Assembly (NCBI GenBank): GCA_015501075.1
Contig: JADNYJ010000094.1
Location: 62,001-126,000, forward strand
Origin: Gymnopilus junonius
Taxonomy: Eukaryota; Basidiomycota; Agaricomycetes; Agaricales; Galerinaceae
Direction: 5' to 3'
Length of the DNA stretch: 64,000 nucleotides
This document shows positions 11,200 through 23,451 of this stretch, piece by piece. Each line of letters starts with the position of its first letter. The stretch's first letter is position 1. The notes beneath the pieces are model-generated. The model saw nothing but the letters and a program-made list of their open reading frames with translations, ran no database searches and was not told where the DNA came from. Made by a program: the position numbers and the translations under genes.

Positions 11200-13660
11200 A
11201 GGATGGGCAGATAAGGATGTGTGGAAGACACTAGAGTGTATGAAACAAAGAGAAATACACTGTTGCTCTGAAACTTTGGGGGTGGTTTATTGGTCATGAT
11301 CATGGACATACACTTCTTGGAGACCTTGTGAGTGAAAGTAATGAAGTAAGGTGGGATGACAGATCTATTGCTTGGAAAACTGTTCTGAATTTAGAATGCA
11401 ATGGCTGGGTCTGTTATCAATCCTGATCTAAAATTGAATTAAACTGATGCAGACTGAGCAGAGAACAAAGAAAACAATTATATTTTGAGTGTGAGAAGCC
11501 CTCCAATTGAGAGTTTTTCTTACCAGTGCAACCCAATTGGAAGGGTCCCTCAAAAAGTACTCCTGAAAAAATAGTGCCAATATTCTGATCCTGTTGACTT
11601 TGGATTGCCTTGAACCTCTTAAGTCCATCTCATAATCAATCCACAGTGCAGGGAGATAATAGTAGCTTGTCATCATAAAAAAAAAGGATCAGCCAGTGTA
11701 CTATGAGGGAGACCCTCATGCTGGGTCTGTAATACTGAGATTTCATTCATCCTGTAGCTCGCTGATGCACCACCCTCTGTCAATTTCCAAATTTGTACTG
11801 ACCAAGTTTTTGGACCATTTACAGAAGTTTTATAATTTTATTCTTGTGTCCATAGCAAGTACTTTTGATTTGTGTCATACTCATGACCAACCCATTTTGT
11901 TTCATTGCATAATAATTAATACAATGCCCTTTTACACAGTAAGCACGGGTCTGTATTATATTATATTTACCATTTTTGTAGCCTTTTCTCAGGCTCCTAC
12001 TCCCCTGTTTCAAATCCAACTTGTTTTACATTCTAGCTACAGTATAAATACCTGGAACCTTTGCACAGTAGCTAACAATTGAAGGTAGTATCCCATTTAT
12101 TGGCTAATAAGCTCTACAATCATCTAAGCTACTGAGTCAATACAGGACTTGTTTCAAACTCAATGCATCTCACTGCATTTCAGTACCTTGGATGGATATG
12201 AGGTTCACCAGGTGTCTAAGCTCTAAGATGGGAGAGGTCCTCTAGTTTTCAGTGCAATGCATGCATGCCTACATATATACATATATGGTGTAGGGCTTGA
12301 ATTTATGATGCAGTGGTGAGGTTGTGTATACTAAGATAGGGCCAGTCAATTGAGATGGAGGATGGAAGAACACATCAAGAAGGGTTACTCAGATGACTGT
12401 GAAACCATATGGACACCAGGCATGCAATAATTAGCTAGGTAGGAGGCTCATCACTGATGATGTGCTTAATAGTGTATTATACTCTGGATTATGTGTGTTT
12501 GGCTGGTCATTAGAGCCTGGGAGACTCAAAGTTGATGGGTGAGTTTCTTCTTCCTCCTTCTAATTCAGGTGGAGTGTTCATAGGGTTGGATACAGTGAGC
12601 AGTTCAACTTGACATGCATGTATAATCTGAGGATATTATGATTTTTAAAGTCAAAAAAGATGAATGAAAGGAAAAAGAAATAGGAGGAGGTTAAGGTCAG
12701 AGGAAAAAAATTGAAGGATAAAGTATAGAGGCTCAGAAGCAAGGGTGTGCTCAAAGATGTTATGTAGACAAAATCCAGCATACAGTACTTGTATCCTTAA
12801 AGGATATGGACATTGGAAATCCCAAAGCCCAAAGCCCATTGCACACTGGATTTCACTGGATAGTTAAAGTCTGCTGAGTTTCTGAGCCCTCAATATTTGA
12901 TATAGGTAGGTCTTCAGAGGGTGATTTGAAGATGAGTGTTTTTCTGAATCAGCCTTGACAAACAGTATTCATCAAGATAGTAGGAAGCACACATGAGGCT
13001 GGCTAAGTGAAGAGGATGGAGGGCATCAAAGATCTAGAGGCTTAGATATTGCACTAGAAAATGAGTTAATTCTAGTGTGCTGTAGTGTCCAACCAGCCTG
13101 AGGCACCCTAGATGTGTGTTGTGTTGGCTAGTTATTATCAAAGCCTCGAGATGAGTGTCTTTCTACATCAACCACCATGGGGGAATGCAATAAGAAGTGG
13201 ATACTCTATGATATTGAGTACAAGTATTTGAGAGTGAAAAAAGATATTGGTAGGCTTAGATAGAAGTAGTAGATGATAGATGATTTCAAGGTCCAGTGCA
13301 CCATGGAAGGGGGTATTTAAGCCTCAAACTGTGTGTCTGGTGCACATCATCAGCTGGTTGATATCGATTGATAGTATATGGACAATGTGAGGAGACTGTT
13401 AAGATGAGATTGAGCTGAATAAGAGGGATACCAAAGTCTAACTTTGATAAGTGTACAGTACATCTGTTGAAAACATTTAGCATACTGAAGGGGGGATTAT
13501 TGGGCCTCAGCATGGGTGCTGTTAGATTGCCTTGGGATATAATCAAGAGTGCAAGGGGAGAGGTTGATGAGCAAAGTACAGAATATAATAGAGGCATTTG
13601 AGAGGCTTGGGACAGAAGATTGAGGCTAGATTTCCATCCAGCATGCAGTACATAGGTGAT
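11200..13660. other. CpG-depleted gene desert
   Basis: About 2.5 kb without a recognisable gene. Open frames here (for example a 128-codon frame at 11696-12082 and one at 13286-13705 on the minus strand) lack family motifs and look like chance frames in AT-rich DNA. CpG is almost absent and TpG/CpA abundant. Loosely similar short segments recur (GATGAGTGT.TTTCT near 12935 and 13153), suggesting old repeats. Normal CpG density returns abruptly near 13.65-13.75 kb. Confidence 0.6.
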
Positions 13661-13944
13661 GAGAATATCCCGAGTACTGCAGGCTGGATACGACCACCCA
13701 ACCATCGTTCACAGCTTTTCAAAGGTATGGATGTGAAGAGCAGAATCTGATAATAGATGCGGTAAGGATATTCCGAGGAAAGCCGAGCGCACGCAAGCAA
13801 GCAGGGCCGGGTCTATTTGCACCTGTTTATTGCTCAAGGGTCACGCACCAGGGCTAAGTCCACAGGCAGAAACGGACCCGGAAATTCCAAAGTTCTCTTT
13901 GTTTTTTTTTTCTCTTCAGCAGTCTCGCTCTCTCGTTTGACTGA

Positions 13945-16900
13945 ATGTCCTCTCCACCAAAAGGAAAGTCAGCGACGGACCCCCCACCGGCGACGACGGC
14001 GGCTGCAGCGCGGGTGGACGACGCCGAAGTGGCGGCCATACTGGAACACTCGCCCCAGCTGGGAGCGGACCCGGCGGCCTGGCTTGCAGACAAGCACGGC
14101 GATTTAGATTGGTCCTATACCTCCCGGACTCTGCGGGGCATGAGCGACGCCCATCTCCTGCGGCTGCTCACCCAACGCGCGGTGGTCTCCATCCCACAGA
14201 GGGAGTACAACCCCTCCGCCCCGTTCGTCCACGTCAAAACCTCCTACGGGACCGTGGCGCTCCCACATGGCTACCGGACCCCGCTCTCCTTTGTCGTCAA
14301 GTACATCTGGGAGAGTGTGCTCGAAGCCCTCAAGGATGAGCGGAGGTGGAAGAAGGACCGCGTGGCGATATTCCATCTGTGGAGGGTGTGTGAGAGCTTG
14401 TTGAGGCGGGCGGAGGTCAAGGCGGGGTGGATGGGCGGGATGGAGAAGGTGTGGAGGTGCCCGATTTTTGATAGGCTCCTCACGCGTTTTTATAAGCACT
14501 CGGCGCGGTGCGATCCCCTGGCGGTGGAGGAGTTTTTGGAGGACTATGGGGAGAGGGAGTATGATAGGGACGTGCAGAAACATGGTATTTGTGCCACTCT
14601 TCACTTTTCCGTGATCATCTACTCAAGAGTATTTTAGATTGGAAACGATGGTGCATGCGAGGCCTTAATGGTGTACAGATGACCGAAGAGGAGGTGTGCA
14701 ACGGTATCACTGATACTGAATTCAAGCGGTCCGTCCGACCAGCGGACGATGACGGCAGTCGATGGTACCTCGATGGCACGCTCATCCCCTTCATCAACGA
14801 TGAGGAGGACCCCGCGTACACCTCTACCTCTGATCTCACGGATTTCGACATGGACGATGATCTGTCTGATGTGGATACTGGTGGAGTCGGAGGCGGGAAA
14901 AACGCCACCAACCGCAGAGGAGATGACTCGGATGGGTTTACCTCCTCGGATGAAGATGAAAGTTCCTCTGCCTCTACCCAACATCCCAATACTACTGCTA
15001 CCATTACCACCACCACCTCTAATCCAGCTTCAGCTTCAGCCAACGGTGTTGGAGCTAAACGATCCCGACCGAACGGGGTTGGAGCCGATGATAACGCAAA
15101 CCGCAGTATTAACGGGTAAGGATCGAAAATCCGTCTTCAAATCTAAATCCTTCAAATCCAAATCCTTCTTCAAATCCAAATATGAATTCGAATTCGAATA
15201 CAAACCCCCGCCCCAATCCAAACTCAAATCTCCCTCCAAATACTACCACCACAAATCCTTCTTCAACCTCAAATGCAACCCATCCAACGCCAGAAGAGAG
15301 CCATTATCGGTATATCCACAACCATATCTACCCGCTCACGAGGACGTTGGCTGCTATGGCCAAGAAGAACGCTGTTGCTGCTTCTGCCAACGCCTCTGCC
15401 AGTGCGAGTGCGAATGCGAATTCATCCAATGGCAATGGTGGTATCACCTCCCATGCGCAACCCGAGTCGGTTTCTGCTCCGGGACCTAGCAGGCTTCTTC
15501 TTCCTTCTTCTTCTGCTGCCGGTTTGGGTGGTGCGGGTGCGAGTGGTGCGATATCACCCGCGTCTGGTCTCCCCTCCGCCTCCGCCTCTGCCTCTGTCTC
15601 TACTCCTACAGGAGCACCAACAACAGGAGCACCAACAGGCGCAGCACCTGCCCCAACACCAGGCACACCAGCAACCCCAACAGGAGCCCCAACAACAGGA
15701 GCAGCACTAGCAGCAGGAGGATCGAAATTCATAACCCGCCCACGCACATTCTTACCCTACGGCGGGTCGGGGTTCAGTGCGACTTCAGGTTCAGCTTTGG
15801 GGTCTACTCCTTCAGCTTTGGGATCTACGGCTTCCGGGGGATCAGCTGCTGGGTCCATTTCCATTTCAGGACTTGCGTCGGCTTCAGGATTAGGAGCTGC
15901 GGTCCTGGTCCTGGGGTGTCGGGGTCGGGGCCTGTTAGTGTCAGTTTTAATAATACACCTGTGGGACGTTTAGGGTCTACTCCTCCACCTCCACCTCCAC
16001 CTCCACCTCCACCTCCACCTCCACTGCGAACGTGAATGGGGGTGGCAGTGGGTCAGGATCAGGGCCAGGGCCCATTGGTGTCGCTACTGCTGGTTCTGGT
16101 GCCAGTACGAGCGTGGTGCGGCGGGTGCTTCTTCCTCTGTGCAGCAGCGGCAGCAGCAGCGCCGAGAGGCAGAAGAAGAGGAAGATGGGTTGTCAGATGA
16201 GGTTATCATCGTTTCTACGAGGAATTTGAAGAATCCGGGTGGTACGGGTGTACGAGTACGGGGGCGCAGGGGGCGCTAGGTCAGGGGCAGAGACAGGTGT
16301 GTTGGATTTCTTTTTTTGTGTTTTTTCTTCGCTTTTCGCGTTTTTCGCTTTTTTATTTTATTTGGCGGGAAACAGTGTTTTTTTCGTTGGTCTTTACTTC
16401 TTGATGGTTGCTATGCTTGTTCTATGTTGTCTGGGGTCTCCTTTCGCTTTCTTTTGCTTTTGACGTTGACTCCAACGTTTTTTCTTTTATTTGTCTGCAT
16501 TTCCATCTTATTTTATTCTCTGTTATTTTCAACGCGGTCGTTATCCACGATGGGTCCTCCCTTTCTCCCTTTCTCCCTTTTGTTCATCTCATGAAATTGG
16601 CGTTTACTTTGCATGTCGTTGATGATCTGCTCCTTCCTCCCTTCATTTTTCCGTATGGCTTCTCGATTTCTCCTATTACCCCCTTACCCCTTACCCCCTT
16701 TCCCATTTCTTCTTTTCGCCTTATAGGGTTGATATTGGGATTTGACGTTGCTGGCCATTTGTGATCTGCTCTTTTTTTCTGCTTTTTGTCCGTCTGGCCA
16801 TTTTCTCTGCAGTGATGGTGATAAATTTTTCATCCTATTACGCGTATCGTCCCTTCTTTCTTCCTTTCTTGATCTATGACCTCTTCTTCCACTTTTCGCT

Positions 16901-19900
16901 TCCTTCCTTCCCTGACGTGTATTGTCATCGCTTTCTCTCTTTGGGAGGTCTTTCTTTTGCTTGGCGTTGGTTTTAACAAATTCTTTTTTGGCTTTCGTTT
17001 TCATCTCTGTTTTCTTATCCATTTTCCTTTTCTTTTTTTAAAGAATTTCTCTGAACCGTCTTTCACCGTCTTATCGTGCTCGTTATTCAAGTCGGACTCT
17101 TTCCTTCCCCCATTTTTCATCGCCTGATGGTAGCATTCTATTTCTTTTGCCTGCTTTCTACGTTTTGCGTTCGTTGGTTCTGATGCTTTGTTGTTGTCCG
17201 TTATCTGCATTGCTACTCTCAAATTCCTTTCCCCCTTCTCCCTTCTCTCTCCTTCCTTTCTTCGTCGTTTGGGGTTGGTGCATGTTCGCTCTTTGCCCGC
17301 TTTGCGATTTTCTGCTCGTTTTCTTTCTTTTTGGTGGTGATGGTGATTCATCTTCTTGCGCATGTGGTCCTATCTGTCTTTTTTCCTTACGTCGTTTTCC
17401 TCGTTCGTCCGCTGCCATTTGTTTCGATTGACGGTCGTGATGGCGCGTCTTTGATTGCTTTCTGTTCTCTCCCTTTTCCTTTTTTAGAAAAGAGGAAAAC
17501 TCGGATGTCTCCTTATGCTTGATTTGTTCTTTCTTCCTTTCCGGTTTCCCCTACGTTGATTTTCTTATTCGTTTTCATTCGTCCTTTCTTCCTTAAAATT
17601 CTTTAATCGCCCGCTTTGGCTTTTTTTTCTTTTTTCCTTCCCCTTTGTTATCGGTTCTGTTGATGGCTCCTTCGATCTCCTTACTCGAGCGGTTTTTTGC
17701 TGTTTCTTTTTCTTCGTGGCGTCCCGCCCTTTCTTTTCTCTGTTCCTCTTCGTCCCATACTCCTTGCCGCATCACTCCTGTCGTTCATCTGCTTTTACTT
17801 TTTCAATAATTTTCTTCTGTCATGATCCTCGATTTTTTCTAATGCTGATATTTTTTATAGTCCCAGTCAAGACCATCAGGACCAACACCCTTTACCACTG
17901 ACCAACGAACGTCGAATACCTCAACATCAAATCCAAACGCAAATCCTGTTCCCACCCTAAGCGGCACCAACACCACCTCCAACGCCAACGCCAGTTCATC
18001 ACAAGCTTCCCCAAACCCTCCATCCATTTCCATCTCCACTGCCGATTCCCCATCCACCTCCACCTCCATCTCCGCGCCTCTTGCCCCCAACTCCTCACAA
18101 AACCTCAAAGCAAACCCAGCACCCAAACCCAAACTAAAAACACCGACCAAGCGCGGTGGGCCGATGCACGCCTATGACGAGCATCATTCGCTTTTCCTTG
18201 CTTCTCTCCACCATACCGCGCCTAAACCGCGCCAGACGCGTGCAGCGTATTCGGCGGGGGTGGCTACGCCTAATGTATATCTCCCTGAGAGGGACCGGGC
18301 TTCAGGGTCTGGGTCGGCGTCGGGTAAGGGGAAGGACAAGGACAAGGACAAAGAGAAGGACAAGGAAAAGGGGAAGAACGGGAATAAAGGAAAAGACAAG
18401 GAGAAAGACAAGGACAAGGATAAAGAGAAGCGGGGGTCTGCTCCGCCTCGAGTGGACCTGGCCAGGGTTCAGAAAGGAGGTTCGGGGGCGGGGTCAACTT
18501 CAGCCTCAGCCAGGGTGGGGTCGGGAGCGGGTGCTTCTGGTAGTGACACCTCGTCATTGTCGTCGTTATCCTCTGTTTCCACAGTCACGGCTCACAGGGT
18601 GAGCGTGAGCACGCCTGGTGGGATGGACGTGGATGCTCATACCAGTCAGGGCCGACATCACCAGCAACAGCAGCAGCAACAAGCCACTTTGACGAAGTTG
18701 AAAGAGGAGCAAGATGTGATCAATGCTAAAGCGTTGGAGCTGCTTGTTAATTTGGTGGATGCAAAGGAGGTGTTGAGGAAGCAGTTCCTTTTGGAGGATA
18801 AGGCGTCCCCGCCAGCGACTGCTGGTGGTGCTGCTCCTGCTCCTGCTGTTCCTGCGTCTACTACGTCGGGTGACGTGCCTATGGACACCTCTGGTACACC
18901 AGCCCCTATGCCCAGCACCTTGGAAGCTCAGGTGCAGGCTCAAATTAAGGCTGCGTTGTCAGCGGAAGAACAACGCGTGCTTGAGACCAAGTTCCATGAT
19001 TTTGAAGGACGCTTCAGCTCAGTCAAGCAGGAGCTGATGGGGATTGTGGGTCGATTGCAGACCCTCGAGCGGGAGACGCGGGAGCAAAAGGAGAAAGATG
19101 AAGAGGAGCGCGTCAAGCGCGTGAGGGAGCTGGAGGCACGGTTACTGAAGAAAGAGGAAGAGGAGAGGGAGGAGAGGAAGAGAAGGGAGGAAGAAGATAA
19201 GGAACGTGAGCGACGGCGGATGCTGGAGGAGGAAGAGAGGAGAAGGAAGCAGAAAGAGATGAGGAGAGATGGGAGCGGGAGACTAAGGAGAGGGAGGCGG
19301 AGACGGAAAGGTTGAAGAGGGAGAGCATGAGGAACGTCGAGGTCGAGTGCCGGCCTGTGCTTGGGACATGGCAATGCAGACTGAGGAGGTCGTGGACACC
19401 AAGATCCTTGAGAGTAGGGGCGTGCAGCATGAGGAAGTCGTGGAAAAGGACGTGGAAATGGGCGAGCCGACGGCGTTCTTTGCCGAGCGTGCTATCCAGA
19501 CCGACGAAGGACTGGAGCTGGTTTATGAGGAAGTAGATCAGGACCAGGAGGGAGAAGAAGGCGAGATAACACCTTCATCTTCAAGGAGGATTGCCCATCT
19601 CCAGCCTGGTGTTGTAGAGCTTGTGGATCAGGGTGTGCAGGTCCTGTTGGAAGAGGAGGCCAAGGTTGTCGTTCCTGATGTTGATGTTGCTGTTCCTCCT
19701 CCAGCACGGGAGATGGCGGAAGTGGAGATACAAACTGAATCTCAACCTGAACCTGAACCTGACTGAACCTGCTCCTCAGGTCGAGGTGGAGGGGACGAAG
19801 GACGAGTCGACGCCTAGCCCAACAACGGACACTACCAATACGCTAGTGGATGTACAAATGCAGGTGGATAGTACGACAGGGTCGGAAACGGATGTGGACG

Positions 19901-20686
19901 CAGTCGCGAGCACCACGAACGCGGCAACAACTGCTACCACATTGACGGCTGTCAATGACGTTCCTCCTTCGCTTAAAGAAATCATTGCTGCCGCTGCCGC
20001 TGCAAAGAGATCGACGATCCTCGTGCTGAGTGATGACTTCAAATCTCTCATTGCTTGTGGACAACCTGGTTTCGGCAAAGATGATGGCGGTGATGGATAG
20101 CATGGTCAAGGCCCGCGCAGCTGCTAAAGCTCCTCCATCAACCTCTCCAGACCAACCCGACCAAGTCACCTCGCCCACTGAACGCGAATCCAGTCCCGCA
20201 GAATCCCATGGCAGCGTTCTTATCTCCACCCTCCTTGACGAACTCAAAGCTATGAAAGAAGAAACCAGACTCAGAGTTCAAAGAGAAAAAGAGGAGATGG
20301 AGGCGATCAGACAGTTGCACAGTGCAGAGGTAGATGCGCTGAGGAGGAGGTTGTCGTATTTGGAGTCGCAAAATCGGTATTTTGAATCTGGGGTGAAGCT
20401 TCGGGAGAGGTCGGCATCTTTGCATGGTGGTTCCAATGGGCACACCATACACACTCCGACGCGGACTCGTTCGCCTGCACCCATGGAAGGTGTGGCGCCT
20501 ACCCCAGGAGCTAGTATAGCTGGAGGAGCCAGGGGCGAGAATGGTGCCAAGACGAACCCTACCCCGACACCGACTTCTGAGAGGACGTACTCGTTTTCGA
20601 GGGAGAGAGGGGAGGATGATCTCCCTCTTCCTATTAAGTCGCAGAGGAAGCATCACATTTCGTTTCCAAGGCCGCATTTCGGGTGA
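13945..20686 (+). CDS. Large low-complexity protein of an unrecognised family, paralogue A
   Basis: I do not recognise this family. Exon 1 (13945-14584) and exon 2 (from 14638) encode a folded N-terminal domain (PLSFVVKYIWESVLEAL, WRCPIFDRLLTRFY, EEFLEDYGEREYDRDV), followed by acidic and Ser/Thr/Pro/Ala-rich sequence to about 16.29 kb. A 1.56-kb intron (16297-17860) precedes an exon from 17861 with a Lys/Asp/Glu repeat, a long Glu/Arg coiled coil (about 18.9-19.3 kb), a row of AMQTE, GVQHE, AIQTD, GVQVL, EIQTE motifs (19370-19740), a second coiled coil and the terminal box DLPLPIKSQRK...FPRPHFG. Intron 1 is 14585-14637, phase 1. The frame is lost by single bases near 15.9, 16.0, 16.15, 19.3 and 19.75 kb, so the exact model is uncertain. 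Gene B at 34642-41848 is its paralogue. Confidence 0.7.
15977..16026 (+). repeat. CCACCT hexanucleotide repeat in gene A
   Basis: About seven to eight copies of CCACCT on the plus strand. They encode a proline run in one frame and Ser-Thr in another. The flanking coding sequence is in different frames on the two sides, so a length change in this repeat or a flanking indel has shifted the frame. Confidence 0.85.
16297..17860 (+). other. Candidate 1.56-kb pyrimidine-rich intron of gene A
   Basis: The donor is CAG/GTGTGT and the acceptor TTTTTTATAG/TC, with CTAAT and TGCTGAT just upstream as branch candidates. The plus strand is strongly T/C-rich throughout. The coding frame resumes at 17861 and runs uninterrupted for about 1.45 kb. 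Typical introns here are 50-65 nt, so this one is about 25 times longer. Minus-strand open frames inside are Lys/Arg-rich translations of the purine-rich strand and are not believed. Confidence 0.65.
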
Positions 20687-20689
20687 GTA

Positions 20690-21755
20690 GGGGTATGGGA
20701 TCAATCTAGTATGGACGGGCATTGCAGGTATCAGGTCGGGTAGGATGGAAAGGAGGAGATTATGATCTTTTTCTTTATGCATCTCTCGAGATGGCGGTAC
20801 CCTTCATGGGGCTCTTTTTTTTGCGTACACACCTCAGCTCATTGTTCAATTCATCTCCTCTTACGACCAAACATCCACTTTGTTCAGCATTTTTCCTCAC
20901 CTCTTCTCCTCTTAGATACAGCGTACCGCATCACATTTCAATTTTGATTTGTTTTCTTCCTTTGCGTCTCTTCGTCGCAAGTTAATAGGGTTTCGCAAAA
21001 TGATTATGATTATGATTTCTATAATCATGTTACAGTGTAGTTCCTCAGCTTAGATGTTGAGATATTAACACGTATGTTCTCTGCTCCGCGTTATTGGCAG
21101 GGTTGCTGACGCAAATATAGACAGACATAGTAAATTTACATGGGTGCTTGCTACGTGTCGATCTGGATTTGGATTAGTAAAAAGCTAGTTAGCGTGACTC
21201 AAAAAAAAAAGAAGAATAAGCATCTCACAGTATCTACCTGCCCTCCGTCTGCTGCTCTAAGGTAAAATTTAAATATAGACGCATGAATTCTCCAAAATAA
21301 ACACGCTAATCCGCAGTCGTTCCAGTGCGCCGACTGCCAGTTCTATCAACCTCTCCGCAGCAAACGGTTGATCAAGGATGATATATCTATATATAAAATG
21401 GACACCCTCGTGATTACAGTTTTCCTCACCAGAAGTAGGGCCTCCGAAGCTTGCCAAGCTTGCCAACACAGAATAAAATTCAGCAATCTTAAGCAGTGTT
21501 GCGGCAGCGTTGATTGAGCGGCTATGCGAAAATTCAAGGCGATGAAGTAATGTAACCATTGCAATGGTCGATCGCCACCTCCATACCCTACGGCCTTTGC
21601 ATCAGCCCCGAAGCGCAGGCAAGGTGCGATCCGTCGGCGAGCTCTATCAGGAAAATTGCACAATTGCAAGTATTTCTACTAGGTTGAAACATTTGCATTT
21701 CCGACACCGGGTCCGTCTTTCTTGTGGCATCTCTCACCTTAAGGTTCTGAAATTT
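20690..21755. other. Intergenic region after gene A
   Basis: This contains the 3' untranslated region of gene A and then DNA with no recognisable gene. Short open frames at 21269-21669 (minus) and 21564-21758 (plus) have no family features; part of the latter may be a 5' exon of the mannosyltransferase gene that follows. Confidence 0.5.
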
Positions 21756-21765
21756 TGACATGCAG

Positions 21766-23451
21766 TTCCACCTGTCTGCTATATCACTCAGTACACCACT
21801 GCGCTCGTCCTGGTGGTTCTGGGGCTCCTGGTAGGTTCCGAATGGTCATTTGAAGCTCTCTTCTGACTGAGGAGACACAGCTCTCATTTCACTTTATTGC
21901 GAGCTTCACAGAGGAAGATTATAGTCATAGAACATCGATTCCCGTCGTAAACTCGAAGCTCCCGAACGACCAAGTTTACAGCAATCGGCGAGCTAATGCG
22001 ACATTCCTCATTCTGTGTAGAAACGACCAGCTGTGGGACACAGTTCACTCGGTTCGGGAGATAGAAGACCGATTCAATCACATCTATCACTATCCATACG
22101 TTTTCCTTAACGAGGTGCCGTTTACCGATGAGTTTAAATAGTGAGTAATTGGTTTCCTTGCACACCTGCTCAATGTTGATGGCCATCGGCTTTGTTTGAA
22201 TCTAGCGTGTTGTCAACGATCGTTTCCTCGAACGCCGAATTTGGCCTCATACCTCATGATCACTGGTTTCAACCCGAGTGGATAGACGAAGAAAGAGCAA
22301 CGCAGTCGAGAAACGCCATGGTAGCTGAGGATATTATATATGGAGGTGCGACTTAGGCTTCAGCAGTCATTGAGGCGTAATAAATTAACACGGTTTTTAG
22401 GGAGCGTGCCCTATAGGAATATGTGCCGCTTTAATTCGGGAGTAGGTATATGTACATACTTTCGCCGTGGCATTGACTCAATGTCATTGACTCCATGTCC
22501 TCTAGTTCTTTTTCCGCCATCCATTGATGCAAAAATATAAATGGTACTGGCGAATCGAGTGCGTATTATGTATGTCTGCACTATTTTCCTTGATCTCTCC
22601 TCTTCAGGCCAGATGTCCATTTTCATTGCGATATCCAATTCGACCCATTCTTACACATGGAAAATAACAACAAGACTTACGGTGATGACGCTACTCCCCC
22701 CTCTATGCTAGTTGTACACCTTACGTTATTTGAGCAGCATTTACTATATCTATGACAGAATTTGAAAGGACGATAACTACCTTATGGGATCATGTCCAAG
22801 GTTCATTTTCTTGATTTAAATGTTAAATCATTCTGACCCCGTGTCGTCCTTAGATTTCATCAAAATCCATCCAGAATACGTAGCTGAAGATAATTCCATG
22901 GGTTCATCTCAGATGATGGTGGAGAAAATATAATTTGTGCCACTGTCCGTCCAGCTTGTCTATTTTTATCGTTGGCTAATAGTACTACGCCACCAGTCTG
23001 GAGTAATTTTGAAATCGCTGACATGGAGTTCTGGAGAGGTGAGGCATACGTAAGTTTCTTTAACTACCTTGAATCAAAGGTGGATTTTATTACGAGGTGC
23101 TTTTCCCTTTCCAGACCAGCGCTCTTATTTAGATTGCTCACTACTCCCTCTGTAGAGATGGGGTGACGCTCCGGTTCACTCGATTGCTGCTTCTTTATTC
23201 GCTTCGCGTGATCAAATCCAATTCTTCGACGAAATTGGTTATGAACATGCCCCATATACCCATTGCCCCAAATCCGACAACTGGCAGAAAGGCAAATGCT
23301 CGTGCAATCCGCTAAACAATTTCGGTTTGTCTTCTACCCATCCTTGGTCCCATATGTCGCACTCATCGAAATGTTACTGTAACTCTTTCCGTGGTCAGAT
23401 TCGGACGGAATTTCTTGCTTAAATAAATTTCAGCGCTTTATGGACACGTAG
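21766..23451 (+). pseudogene. KRE2/MNT1-type alpha-1,2-mannosyltransferase (GT15), with three frameshifts
   Basis: This is a Golgi type II membrane enzyme family that adds mannose from GDP-mannose to protein glycans. Exons fit as 21766-21830 (hydrophobic anchor), 21881-22140 (EIEDRFNHIYHYPYVFLNE), 22206-22345 (HDHWFQPEWIDEERA), 22401-22441 (YRNMCRFNSG), 22506-22558 (KYKWYWRIE), 22608-22681 (DVHFHCDIQFDPF), 22738-22800, 22854-22944 (FIKIHPEYVAEDN), 22997-23096 (FWSNFEIADMEFWRGEAY), 23156-23324 (RWGDAPVHSIAA) and 23399-23451 (stop TAG). All introns are GT-AG, 49-74 nt. Single bases are missing in MGFISDDGG, in ENYNLCH (both in exon 22854-22944) and in ESKGGFYYE. No ATG lies in frame with the first visible exon, so the start is unresolved. 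It is either a young pseudogene or a mis-assembled gene. Confidence 0.88.

Larger units (their letters stand above)
9388..11200 (-). pseudogene. BTB/POZ domain protein, degenerate copy 2 with two insertions
   Basis: The same gene type as copy 1 on the opposite strand. The BTB core lies at 10900-11170 (MLFHIHHQNLAISTG, LFQFIYPKKHPKLKDLD, VEKYQVFSAMNTC), the helical part at 10720-10830 (IFVHAMKHGYPKLVDK), LPLHYIVPW at about 10075-10100, and the Cys-containing C-terminus at 9388-9690. TGA at 11164-11166 stands at the same arginine (I-R-SSDG) as the TGA in copy 1. Two elements are nested in it: a 606-bp LTR-like insertion inside the coding sequence between KT and LPLHY, and a 225-bp inverted-repeat element in the following intron. 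The gene cannot be functional. Confidence 0.85.

Noticed and set aside
11696..12082. 128-codon plus frame in the CpG-poor desert
   Set aside because: No motif, no splice context, composition like the surrounding AT-rich DNA.
13286..13705. 139-codon minus frame left of gene A
   Set aside because: It spans the composition boundary and shows no conserved segment; probably chance.
16684..17775. Several minus-strand open frames rich in Lys, Arg and Glu
   Set aside because: They are translations of the purine-rich strand opposite a pyrimidine-rich intron; they overlap each other in all frames and have no family motifs.
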